This document shows, one piece after another, positions 45,928-58,000 of a stretch of DNA of 64,000 nucleotides. Every line of letters begins with the position of its first letter. Within the stretch, counting starts at the first letter, position 1. The translations under genes were made by a program, and so were the position numbers. The notes under the pieces were generated by a model, which did no database searches, was not told the origin of the DNA, and worked only from the letters and a program-made list of their open reading frames with translations. Location of the stretch: positions 6,205,001-6,269,000 of the forward strand of contig OX419756.1 of assembly GCA_948567375.1 (NCBI GenBank), in the 5' to 3' direction. Source of the stretch: Lunularia cruciata. Lineage: Eukaryota; Streptophyta; Marchantiopsida; Lunulariales; Lunulariaceae.

Positions 45928-46060
45928 CACGCCCAATGCGATAGGCGATTGGATTCAACAAGTTCTTGAATAATGTTCTGGGGACACGGTTCATCTTCCA
46001 CGCCCAGTGCGAGACGCGATGGGATTCAACAAGTTCCTGAATAATGTTCTCGGGACACAG
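45928..46060 (+). repeat. 66-base tandem duplication at the start of the NC/LRAT gene
   Basis: The leader and first codons of the gene (TTCCACGCCCA-TGCGA ... GGGACAC-GTTCATC) occur twice in tandem. In the upstream unit the start codon position reads ATT instead of ATG, so only the downstream ATG at 46019 can start the protein. Confidence 0.8.
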
Positions 46061-47676
46061 TTCATCAGTAAGAAGGATCTGCGATCCGGGCAACATATCT
46101 ATGTGTACAGAAAAGGCCACATGTATTCGCACCACGGTGAGAACTATACACTGAACTACTCTGGATCTATATACGACGAAGAGACTGAAGGTCATCTCGT
46201 TGCTCGTGAATTAGTTAGTCATATGCATCCCGAGTGTAGCATAACCAGAACTGAACGATGGATATATTTCTTGAGAAGCTCAAAGTTTACAGTTCTCCAG
46301 ACCGTTCTAAGCTCCATAAATGCTTCCAATGTCTGGATTGAAGTCAATATTGTCTGGCTAGGTTTGTAAGATTAGCAAGTAGCATCTGGTTCATCGGCTC
46401 AACAGTCGTTCATCTTAGCTATTTCCCGTCTTTCGAAGAATTCAGCAAGCAAGTGATAATACTCAAGGAAATGGTTCATCGTACTTACTGAGTAGAGTAA
46501 CGGTCAGACCTTTATATATCCAGGAGTTCTCTCCATGATTTGGATTCTAATCTCCTCAGTAACGTTGGATTTCTGTTTCCCGGCACGTGTTTGCAGTCTT
46601 GTGACTTAACGAAACAATTTGTCGCCAACGGCGAGATCATCTCCTTATTTGTCTCTAATGTAGGAATCATAGAAGGCGATGGTCGTCGAGGTACTCCTTA
46701 TATCATCCACTACGTGAAATATCGGAGTAAATATCGAAAGTGTTCCCGCAGCAATGAGGCCGCAGTTGCAAACGTAGAATCTGATTCTTTCTCATACGAT
46801 AAATATGGCAACCAGGGTGGTACGCTTTCCAATATCTTTGGCTTGGTACTTGAATGGACAAATCTACTTGACTCTGCTTGCTGCCTTTCGGTGCCTAGGG
46901 TTTTGTGCACAATCGAGGGGCGAAGAAAAAATTGTCACTGACGAGGATTCCTTTCGATGCTCTAGGATATGTACACAAACAGGCGAAGAGGCGCAGAGCT
47001 CCATCTAAACGCCTCACAGACTGCGTCAATAATAGTGCTTTGGTAAATATAGAACAACAATGTGGATTGTACGTTGGAGAAAAGAAACACGGTGTAATGA
47101 AATCCTGCGTCGACTGTTTTGCCAAAGGGCACAATCTCCATCTTTATGGTTACGGACTCGGTTGGAAAAGGTGTAGCAGGACCCGAGGTGGTAAGTTTTC
47201 ACTATATGGACTTCCAGAACTTGTTGAACTGTTTCATTGTACATGTGCGTCTTGAGCTCGTGTGCTTCTCAATCGTAGTGACAATGGTAACTACATTCTC
47301 GGTTTCATCATAGATTTCAGGATTGTTGATTTCCGATTCAGCTAACGTACTTTTCTTTTTCAATACGATTTGTCTGCTTGGTACGGAATTAAATCTTTTG
47401 TCGCCTAGATCACGAAGTCTGTGGTTGCACTAAGAAGACAAATGTCATCAATTTGCAGGGACAAATACCACGCATTTAAGAGATAGTTCGGAATCTGCAA
47501 TTCTGACACGAGCTCAAGACCTACTGCTATCAGACGCCTTCGGACAGTATAACTGGCTGACCAGAAATTGCGAACACTTTGCGCTCTACTGTAGCACTGG
47601 GCGCACTGTACAGAGCGAGCAAGTTGCGGGATTGGGAGGCCTTCAATGCATAGTAGGATGGGTATCGGGCTCGTAA
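46019..47676 (+). CDS. NC/LRAT-domain protein (NlpC/P60 superfamily), intact, 4 exons
   Basis: Exons 46019-46136, 46664-46816, 46966-47190 and 47459-47676 join in frame (GT-AG at every junction) to 237 codons plus stop. The product is a plant NC-domain protein of the LRAT/H-rev107 type. The thiol-hydrolase fold shows its catalytic parts: HIYVYRKGHMYSHHG in exon 1 (two histidine positions) and RNCEHFALYC in exon 4 (nucleophile Cys). Exon 2 reads YIIHYVKYR and exon 3 KSCVDCFAKGHNLHLYGYG and CSRTRG, as in plant NC proteins. Animal relatives are phospholipid acyltransferases; the substrate in plants is unknown to me. There is no signal peptide. The dead copy lies at 17848-19052. The exon-2 splice sites are the least certain, but the phase fits. 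Confidence 0.85.
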
Positions 47677-50600
47677 TGGTCATGAGTGCGTAGAATTAGC
47701 TCACATGTAAAGCGATTTTCATCCCTCGTACCAAAACAAGGTACGAAACCTGTGTGGCCGCAAGAACGGGGCCCCGAGAACTTGTTTCTTGGAATTACAA
47801 ACCGCCCAGGTCACTGGAAAATGTAGATTATGGATTATGCATTGCATTATGTGTACGACAGAAAACATTCATACGCGCAGGACATGCATCTCTGGTGGAA
47901 GAAGAATTGTATATTATCTACATCGACGCGTATATTGAGTGCAGTTGTAAGCTGAAGTCTCGTCAAGCTCACTCCTCTGTTATTCCAGAATCAGTGCCTT
48001 TCTAAAATGGTTCGCACTTCGCTCCCGGTTTTCACCACATTCTTGGTGAGGAGACGAATTCCTCCCGGGTGGCGTACGCGTGCACGTGGTTGCAAGCTTT
48101 CTTGGCGTTATTGGTCAGCTTGTACAGCATGCAAGCACTTCCTGATGCAGGTCACGTTCATATCTGTTGAGTTTTACGCGTTTTGAGGTGTTCATATCTG
48201 TCTTCCCCGAGTTAGAGCAGCATCAGATCTAGTTTCAGCCTGCCGACCTTATTCCAGAATCCAGGACGTCTCTATCCACGAAAGTGATCTCAATGATGGG
48301 TCTCCATTTACTCATTCATTATATTCTTATCGATCAAATCTATGGTTGCAGCTGGCCATGGTATATGCCTGTCAGGGCAAGTATCGTCAGCTATGTATCA
48401 GATCACGTTTGAAATGCACCCAATATTGGGGGCAGTCACACTAAAGCATGAATCCTTAAACTACAGGATACGCGAATGTCACCACCATGTCGGCCTTAAG
48501 TTAACTTTTTGCGGTTCAAGTGAAATTACATATAGTGGTGGAAATATTCACCAAATTCTGTCACTATCGTTAATTAACTTGTAGGTGTTACCAAGTGCCC
48601 CATTTTCTGCTCAAGTACTGTATGATAGATATAACAGTAGGTGGTCAGTCCTACACAGCAAAGGTGATCGTCCGCTAAGTAATCTCCTTTCTATAGCCAT
48701 CACTTCCAACTGCATGTCAATCGTATTCTGCATTCAGCTGCACGAAAAGCCTCGAGAATTCGATTGACGAGCAATTATACAAGATTATCCAACTTCAATG
48801 GGATGCATTCTTCGAAATGCAGCATCTAGTGAAGGAAGACAACCAGAAACCTTCAGGACAGCGATTCCGGTCACCTGAAGAGAGAGGCGTAGCACTTACT
48901 GATCATGAGAAGTCAGACAATTCTCATAAAGAACAGTTTGAGCGCCATCCGCATCGTACCATAGTCATCGTACGGACTAATACTGAAAGATTCTGATCAT
49001 CTGTAGCTAAAGAGAGGAATATCATCTACTGATCATGGTAATTTTCACTTAGATAGTCTGAACAACGTAACGCCACCCTCATCGTAAGGAATCAGAACTT
49101 CGTGCATCAAAAGTGGAGTTCAAATTTCGAATGTCCCTCAAATCGAGCACCACCTCATTGGATCCAGTACAAAATTTCCACGTCAAAGATGGTTGAATAT
49201 CTGTCCGGGCCTTCCCTGACCACGGAAGTCTTTGGATAGCGTCGATATAGTACCACAATATTGAAGCATGGTTGTCTATTGCCATAATACTCTCGACTCA
49301 ATCCTCGTGGACACATTAGACTGCAGACATAGATTGAAACGGGAAGGCGTAAAAGGATAAGCATTTTATCCGTGACTGAAAGTGTTGAGATTTTGTAACC
49401 CCAGAGTCGCCTCAACATGACACGTGGAAGGAAAAACCCATACACCTCGTAAAATATACCCACTGGGACCAGGCATGTGCAGAAGTGTCTTCTTAGGAAG
49501 CACATTTTGATCTGTGAACACTCTAACAGACGAGCCCCACAACCTGGGCGACCAGTACTGACTTGAATGCCGGTTATGAATGTTTCGGAGAGTTCCGGCT
49601 CAATCTCCAGAAGCTGGACCGCTTGATGAACCTTCTGCTGCGCTCAACCGGCCAGTGGTGAGGGCACTCAAGCGTTCTTGCAGGTGGCCTCCATTCCCTT
49701 TTTGCTGAAGTTTCCCTTTTCGCGACGTTTCTTGTTCCTCCACTCCACAGTCAAATTCATTAATGTATCTCGTTCTGCCGATATTGTGACGTTTGCATAC
49801 ATGGTCAAAGCTCCCGTGTAGTTTTAGTACTGTTTGGCACGTATCGATTGGTCTGTCAGTGAAGCATAGTAATAGATCTGGAGAAGAATTCCACCCCGCA
49901 GTCTGAGAAATTAGCTCGCAGTCATGTGTACACTTTTATCTCATCTCCAAAACTTTTGACTTCTGTACCTCTTGTCTTTCTTTCTCGTGACAATGTCATG
50001 ATTACAGAATTGGATGCAGATCCTTAGATACATGAGGCGCGGGGGTGACTTCCCCAACCAAACAGTAAGCGTCGACCATCAGGAGAGCTGATGCCAGAGA
50101 GAACTACTCTGTTTTACTTTTACTAATGTATGTAAACTTTAACTTACTCTGGTCCAAAACTTCAACTCTGTACCTCTTGTCTTTCTTTCGCACGATAATG
50201 TCATGATTACAAAATTGGATACAGATGCGTGAGGCCTGGAGATGACTTCCTCAACCAAACAGTAAGTGTCAACCATAAGGAGAGCTGATGCCAGAGAGAA
50301 CTACTCATTTTTAACTGGCCCCCTGTTTAAGAAGTAAAAAAACTTCCATGTGATCGAGAACTTGATGGAGTGCGTAAACTTCAAAAGATCATTTGATGGG
50401 TCAAGTGCAGCAAGGATTTTACTCCATGTGGCCTATACTGGAAACTGATAAACTGCGAATTAAGTTATTGATCATGTTGGATATACTGTATATCAAGTGC
50501 TGTATATTATTCCTCTATCATGACTCTACTTGAACAGGATATGTTCTATAGTACGTACATCTTGATTTGTGAATACTATCATAGACAAGTCCCACAACCC

Positions 50601-52516
50601 GGAAGACGAGAAAATGGCGCGGGTGCCAGTTGCGCGAGTACCGTGGGCAACTTCGCCTTCACGGCTCAGAGGTTGCCCCGCTTTATGGACGTCCTGCCGC
50701 GCTCATTCCGCCAGCGGTGAAGACACTCAAGCGTTCTGACTCCTTGTAGCTTTTTTCTTACACTAGTTCCCGAGAGCTGAATTGTAATCAGTTCACAGGA
50801 AGCTTCATCACCGTTCCTCCAGAATTTGGTGCGTTTAGGAATCTAAACTTGCGCGATTTCTAAACCGATTTCTAAACCGATTTCATAGATGAAGTTTTAA
50901 CAGACTGCTCTCGGTTCAACTGATGCTTTGGAGTGCAATAGTGTCCAATTCTTGAACCACACAAAGCTACAAGTCTATGTCGTTCATTTGGAATCTAAGC
51001 CTGTTCATGATGCAGTATGCTCATCAGACATCTGTGACAGGCAGAATCAATTTTCACCAAACGAAAGTAAAGCCAAGTCATGGCCTTGCGTAGAACACTT
51101 TTGCCGACAGACTCCGCCGGCATGTTCTTAAGGACTGTCTGTCGACTGCCTTATAAATAGCCTAGCTCATTGTCACCAATCCTATAACCTCAACACGTTA
51201 TTTCTGAACCTTTACAACTTCCTTAATGAAGAAGAATTGGAGTCGTTAACAGTAGGTAGATACTTCAACTAAATGCTTTCAGGAGCAATCAGTCATAGCC
51301 TTCACGGTCATGATTTCAGAATGCTATGGTTTGAGATATATATATCAAAATTCTTCTTCCAACTTCAGAGTCATAAAAAATGACGTTGAGTACTTCACAA
51401 CCGAAGGAATGAGGGCGGCAGGACGGCCAGAATATTCTGGTCCAGTTTGCATTAGACCCTAAACATTCGGTATCGAAACAGACGCAAATCTACTATTCCA
51501 CGTACGGAGTTCATCTATTCACAACATGAAAGGCCCATGCCACAACAGTGCACTGTCTGAAAGAGAGACGAATAAACACATATGCTGAAATGTCCGTGTG
51601 GTCGTGATCAATACAGCTGAAAGATACTCAATCTGACACAACGATTCGGCACGTGATATGACCAATCGGGTACCACCCACATGATTTCCAGAGCACATCT
51701 TTTGAAAGGACACAAGCTATAGAATTCCTGTATAGTCTGAAAGAAATCCAGTTTATCTTATGCTAATCTACATCTGGTCATTTCCGAGGGGAAGGAAAGT
51801 AGCGAGTTTCTGTATACAGAATAGACAGTACAGGGGAACTGCAGGTTCCAACGTCTGCAAGTTTGAATTGTGGGCTATGGGTATGTTTTCAACCCTAATC
51901 TCATTCGTTCTTTACTACTCTCTCCTCCACGTTTGTTCAGGTTGTGACAAAGTTCTTTGCAAAGGCAACTATACAGACTTTTCGCGGACACATAAGATGT
52001 CAATGAATCAGGGATGAAACCATCCTAAATGAAGGCCGCCAAGTAAATGCCTTCCCCAAACAAGAAAGATTGAGCTAGCATGTGAGTCTGGGATCCGGCA
52101 ATAACGAGATATATCTGGTTACATATCTCTACATCATTGCTGTGCAGTTTGTCTCCTCGTGGCATAAACCATGATTTGCTTGGAAAAATCGATCAGATCA
52201 TAAAGAGAATGATAATGCAAGAAATCATCGACCTGTAACCTTTTTGAACGCGGTTCCGATGAAGTATGAGATGTATACTTCAGTGACACAACTGTGGGAA
52301 CACGGAATCAAATTTATTTTACAGACTACCCTAAGCATATGACAGTGGAAAATGCATCAGCACCAACGAATAGGAGCTGGAGATTCGAGAGAAACTTAAC
52401 GAGCTCTCTTTAATATGTGCAAGAAAGTAAAGGAGCAAGTCGCTAGAACCTCAGGTGAATGCCTAAAGGGATTCGTTCTGTGCTCGGCTGGTACCATAAC
52501 AAAGGCCTTGAGAAAA
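47677..52516. other. duplicated non-coding DNA and 3' flank of the C45 gene
   Basis: Conserved with copy 1 at the DNA level but without a shared reading frame. A GC-rich block at 50617-50740 is shared with the inverted fragment at 36.4 kb. No gene or RNA gene recognised. Confidence 0.5.
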
Positions 52517-53884
52517 CTACATGCAAGATATATCCCTCTGAGAATGGGGAGGACACCGAGGTACTTGACTGGAAAGAGAGCTCATATTAAGTCTGACATA
52601 GTTTCTCCTGTATGCAGGAACAATATCCCCTGTTTCTGGTTGCACCGTGGCCCAGCTAAACAACACAAGGTTCTTGGCGAAATCATACAGTGCAGAGTGC
52701 AACTCTCCCGTTTCCTGCCTTGAGACCATGTCCAAAAGGACATTCTCATCCAGCCTCCCATAATAGTCCCTCACAATCGAGCTCATACATTCATCTTCTG
52801 AAGGTTGCACATACTTGTCTACAAAAACTACTCCTGGATGATTGTTGTCCTTTTGTGGAGTCACCGACGTGATCATCGTAAAATTCGTGTCATCGTGAAG
52901 CTCCAGCAGATCAGAGGAGTAACCAAGGAGAACAAATTTGTTATCTTCTCTCGACCCAATTCCGAGAAGAAGCGGACAGGTTCTTTGGGTCGTACTCAAC
53001 AAGGCCATCGCTTGATCCAAGTTGCCAGCATTCTGCAAAACATCTCGAAGAACGAAGTGCCAAGGCATCCCTTTCCTACTGCTCGAGCCAGTATAATTCA
53101 GCCAAACTTTCTCAGAAATCCCCAGTCGACCAGAGTACCCAGTAACACAACCGATAAATCCTGCCCAAGTGAAAATCGCGAATGCATTCCCATCCGCTGG
53201 GTGATAATAAATAACGGTATGGTAATCCACAATAGGTGTGGTCAAATCCCAATCTAGTGCCCGCATCTGGTAGAGCCCACAATTTGAACATTCTCTCAAC
53301 GTCGGAGACCGCCATATTGCTGGACCCCAGGAACCCAGCATGGAACACGAGGCCTGCATGAGCTCCGGCACCATTTGAATTCTGACAACATCGTCGAACT
53401 CCACCCCGGCTCCTTGAGCAAGCCCAATCATCTCATCCGCAAAACGGGCTGGAGTATACATCAGTGTGAGTAAATAGGTTGCATCCAGAGCAGCATTTAA
53501 GGCCAACCGGGCAATTCTTCTAGCTATGGTATCTGGAAATAGAGTCAAGTGCAGGGCGGTGATCCATTGATCTTCTAAGTGCTTGAACAATCGAAGGTAC
53601 ATGGTCTGAATCTCCTTGCGCATGAGGACTCCATGAGCTCGCCCCAACTCATAAGGGGATCCACGGATGTGGAGAACTGCGAGTGTATCGCTTGGACTTC
53701 CAACTTCATACCTCTCACCGCTGCGATCTTTGGAAATTAAACGAAGATTTTCCTCCACCACCTTCCCGCCCCAGCCTTCACCTGGACACGGCTGAGCGCC
53801 ATCTGAAGTCGTCTTTTGTAGCCCCAAACTCAGCGCCAGCCAGAATACCATCCATATCGATAACCTTCGATTCTCCATTGTCAC
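52517..53884 (-). CDS. secreted C45-type (acyl-CoA:6-APA acyltransferase-like) Ntn-hydrolase
   Basis: A single uninterrupted frame of 455 codons. A signal peptide follows the start (RRLSIWMVFWLALSLGL, residues about 6-22), so the protein is probably secreted or vacuolar. Residues 74-86 read RGSPYELGRAHGV, the usual opening motif of the C45 family. QASCSMLGSWGPA places the presumed nucleophile at Cys180, followed by YQMRALDWD, also conserved. The family are self-processing amidases or acyltransferases of the fungal penicillin acyltransferase and Dictyostelium dcd1 type; the plant substrate is unknown. The start is ATG at 53884 or the second Met at 53878. The last 27 residues are absent from the dead copy at 23.4 kb, where a deletion gives an earlier stop. 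The duplication border at 53153 cuts the gene in the middle, but this copy runs through it intact. Confidence 0.82.
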   Translation of the reverse strand: MTMENRRLSIWMVFWLALSLGLQKTTSDGAQPCPGEGWGGKVVEENLRLISKDRSGERYEVGSPSDTLAVLHIRGSPYELGRAHGVLMRKEIQTMYLRLFKHLEDQWITALHLTLFPDTIARRIARLALNAALDATYLLTLMYTPARFADEMIGLAQGAGVEFDDVVRIQMVPELMQASCSMLGSWGPAIWRSPTLRECSNCGLYQMRALDWDLTTPIVDYHTVIYYHPADGNAFAIFTWAGFIGCVTGYSGRLGISEKVWLNYTGSSSRKGMPWHFVLRDVLQNAGNLDQAMALLSTTQRTCPLLLGIGSREDNKFVLLGYSSDLLELHDDTNFTMITSVTPQKDNNHPGVVFVDKYVQPSEDECMSSIVRDYYGRLDENVLLDMVSRQETGELHSALYDFAKNLVLFSWATVQPETGDIVPAYRRNYVRLNMSSLSSQVPRCPPHSQRDISCM

Positions 53885-55062
53885 TCACATCTGGGGTTAT
53901 ACAACCCTACACAACGTCGTGCCCGTGCAACTTCACTCCGACCATCGTCTCCGAATCGATTCTATTCCTCCTTGCGCAAGGAAACCCAATACACTTCACT
54001 GTTCAGCCTTCGCAACTGTGGTTTATCATTTATGCTTTCTTAGCGTCCCGGCATCTCTCCGTCTCTTCAAATGTTGGACAGACTCCGGCATTATTATTGT
54101 TATCTTTCCTACATGGTAAGTACGGACAAGGGGCATCTGAACCATGTAAACGATGAAGTAATCCACTTTGCAAGCAACAGATAGAGATGAGGAGAAGTAG
54201 CCTCAATAGAAGTCCACTCAAGCTAACGTACAGAGGAGTCAAGGTGGGCCATTTGGTCATTAGGCTGTGGGAATGCGAGACACGTTGTTTGTTTTCTTTA
54301 TCGACGACTGTGGAGCAGAAGTGTGCACTGGCGTCTCACTGAAGTAAGATGATATAGCCTTCCATCTGATCTTGATCATTATCGCTTGGATTTGGTTGTC
54401 GCTCGGTCTCTTCGCCTGTTCTAGTGTTGGAGACTGAAGGATGATGGGCATGTACACTGACCATTGCTCGGACATCAGTTGATGATCATTAGGTGGAGTT
54501 CTTTTGATGGTTGTAGTTGATGAGAAACAGTATGCACGCTCAGTCCTTCAGAATTTGTGGGCTGGTCAGGTGATATTTCTCAAATAGAGATCTCCAACCT
54601 CTTACATACCTCGTACACGGCTAGCACATGTACGTTAACAAGCTGATAATTTTCTAAAGTCCTTAAGTGGTGCCCTTATGGAAGACTAGACACGCGCTTG
54701 CAAGGTTGAGATCTCATACGACTTTCTTCTGTTTAATGGCCGGAATCTTGCTGATGATGCAACATTCCAGTATCGCTGATTCAGTTCCAGAAGTACCACT
54801 GACAGTGAAGACTTCGTGTCTCATGCTTGCCTGCCATTCAATTGCGTATTATGAAGCAGAGTTGTGCCAATGTGAACAAGCTTGGATATATGCCATGAAT
54901 GAGCTTGAATGAGGGCTTGGACGATACTGAATACTCATATACCTAGAAGAGACGTCTGAATGACTCCGTATCTTACAAGCACGGTTTATGAATTTACAGG
55001 TGTCTTCAGCACTGAACCTCCAATGCAGAGGCACAAATGAAAAGAATCAGAAATACTCGAAT
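53885..55062. other. intergenic region between two minus-strand genes
   Basis: It holds the promoter of the C45 gene on its left side and the 3' untranslated region of the pantothenate kinase gene on its right. Short open frames (up to 81 codons) are unrecognised. No clear TATA box could be assigned. Confidence 0.5.
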
Positions 55063-58000
55063 CTATACTTGCTGCGCTGGTTCATAGCGACACACACAGT
55101 CGTATAGGGAACCCTGCACCAATTGTTCTGCCAACCTTTGATTTTTAATCATGGCAAGCTGCACACACAAAATGAGGACATTAAGGTACATCAGACATGT
55201 CTTTCTTTTGTAATCACTTGAAAAGTAACAAATTTCTGACAAGATAACCGCTTCATACCTTCAAGGCCTCGCATTTGAATTTCGCATTATAGTTAGTGTG
55301 CAAAGATCGACCCATTCCTTCCAGAACAATCTGCAGACCATACACATTTAAGCATGGTTACAAGTCTGTAATTTGCTGCAAGTCTCAAATCACAAATTTA
55401 AAAATGAGAAACGATTCCAAAAGGAGGTGGTCTTAAAGAAAGATCTTGTTCATCTTACCAGATCCGCGTCTATGGCTAGTTCAGCGAGCTCAGAGCTAAC
55501 TTGTCTGAAGTCAATACAGGGACTCCCGCTTCCGCTGGCCACTACGTACAGCGGGGGCACAGATCCATTTTGATTTCCGGTGCTGGAACCGTTGGAGGAA
55601 GAGACAGCATCGACCAACAACTCTCCCGCTTCTGCTGCCCTTCTGAGGATGTCACAGTGCTGCACGACGGATCCACGCATAGACTTAATCACTACTTGCA
55701 AACGACCCTGAATTCTCATCAAGGATCTGTCTGCTTATGTATCAGTGAATGCTCGAGACAAAACCACTTCTCCAAGATTGCTGGTCTTCAAGATATGCAA
55801 ACCTTGAGACTTGACACACTAAGTTCACCTTTGCAGCAGCCGCAACTACGGCGGGAAGTTCGGCAGCAACAACGTCATTGATAGCAGGAAGGGAGTTCGC
55901 AACAAGGACAACCTGCCAAGAGAAGTCCGTTCCTTTAAGTTTTAGCAATTCTGTGATTGAACTGAGATTACAACCAGAAAAGTAATCTCCAAAGCTCATT
56001 TGAAAGGACTTATCTCTGCACCGGCCAAAACTAATCAAATCCAGAGAGATGAATATAGTGGTGATCAGTCTGCCAAGTCAAATCCCCCTTCACATGAAAG
56101 TTCTCAGGGGAAGCACACCTCTGTTCCACGCATCAGAAGTTCCCTGGCGAATGGCAGCATTCCAAGCACAATGTCGGCACCAGAATTGTCCACAAACAAA
56201 AGCGCTCGTTTATGGGGCTTTGGTGGTGTAGTAACACCTTCCTCACCAATCCACCTCTTTCTGAATAAATCGAAGTCATCTACCTGTTCAGAACAGAAGA
56301 ACAGAACATAAGTACAAGTAATTACACTCGTACACGGGTACCATGAACAAAGCACTGAAGCACGAAAGAACATTGGAGTGGTAGTAGAGATTTCACCCGC
56401 CAAGGTCGCTGCATTTTGTTGCGGCTCATTCTGTAAATCTCGATTATCGTACCACTTAGATAGAGCTCCACACACGCTTTCGATCCCCAGTCAAATATAT
56501 TTGCGGCTAGCAGTCCTTCGATTAGAGCAAGTATCCTATCACTCTGCATATAACCAACTCTATGAGCACATAGCCAAAACTCGCAAGTTGGTATTGCCAA
56601 CCAGTGGAGTTCAAGGATCCAACAGAGTCCACGTAAGCCCCAGGCATCATGTGATACTGCAAAAGGACTACATACCGGGTTCATGCTATCAAGCTCCGAG
56701 AGTAAATCGGGTAAAACCTCAAGCGATGCTTCATTTTCCCTGAGATCAAATTCCCACAGATGTAAATAGGTGAACTCTGGAGACAACCATGCACCTTTTC
56801 CCCTTGTTACAAAGCTAGTCATTCTTTGCATCACATATTGACGTCGCCTTTATACCAGATGTTCGCAATATTTGATGCCAAAGACACTCTCGACATTACA
56901 ATATCTGCTAGCTTGAGTACTTGACAACGTACCTCTGTTTAATAGCTCGATATGCATCCCTGAAGTGGAACTCCCGCAAGCATTCCTCCCTCATTTCCAG
57001 TAGGTTTGCGAGACCCAATTTCCCGTAGGCAGCTGGTTCTTCTTGTAGTCTATGACAAACAAGTTAATTTAGACCTTCAGAGTCCAATAACTCTCAGAAC
57101 AAAGCAATTTTCTAGATATAAGGCAACTTTGATAAGATCACAGTTTGAAGCTATTCTTTCAAATGGTGACCTAAAGATAAATGCGAGTACACCGAAGATC
57201 CGTATCGAATGTCCACACGAGAACCAGGAGGGCATTAAACAAGAAATTTTTCCGTGTGAATCAACAAGTCACAATCACTAGCCAATGAGAAAGTGGTCCA
57301 AGCCGAAGTGGCTGCTAAAAGGGACTGGTCCAGAGTAGCATTTCGACTCTATTTACCTCCGTTCTAGGCTTGAACTTGGTTCACATGCAGCGTTCTGATA
57401 AAACGTAGCATGCATCATCTACATCTTCAGCGACAATAAGTTTGATGTATTGAAGGTGACAAACCTGGCCAGGTGAGCTCTAAAGGCTTGAGAAAACGCA
57501 TCGCCTCTCCTCTTGGCGTTATCTGTGGCTCCCTCACTGGCAACAGCCTGCAACGGTTTGATATCCTTGATATAACGGAAAGCTAGGCTCATGGGAAAAG
57601 AAATAAAACCAAACTTAACTGAAAGTCAGCAAGGATCATTGCAATTCTGTAGTTGGCAGCACGTTCAATAAGGGTATGAGAGCAGAAGCCGTTCAATAAG
57701 GGTAGCTTACTTTCTCAACAAGATCAGGCAAATTGTTCGCCAGTATGTTGAACCAATACCTGTACCATGGAGTACATTGCACGAACATCAGACAAAACAT
57801 TCCTAGCTCCATTAGACTGCACAGTCAGACTCACCGCATATTCAACTTCAAGATACACTGCTGATCAATGACATTTCCCACTACTTACTCTCTTTCTCTC
57901 GAGTCACTGAGGTCCACAGTGTTGGGTTCATATCTGCAATCAACAGATAAAGTCTGTCAGCTCCTAACGTGCCAATAGTCGAAGCAAATTGGACCCACAG

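Larger units (their letters stand above)
45730..53153 (+). repeat. large direct duplication, copy 2
   Basis: It matches 17628-23899. It carries the intact NC/LRAT gene and the 3' part of the intact C45 gene, whose 5' part lies just beyond the border at 53153. Sequence present here but missing in copy 1: 46487-46925, about 50617-50800 and 52233-52597. Bases 47677-52500 hold no gene I recognise. This copy looks like the parent. Confidence 0.92.
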
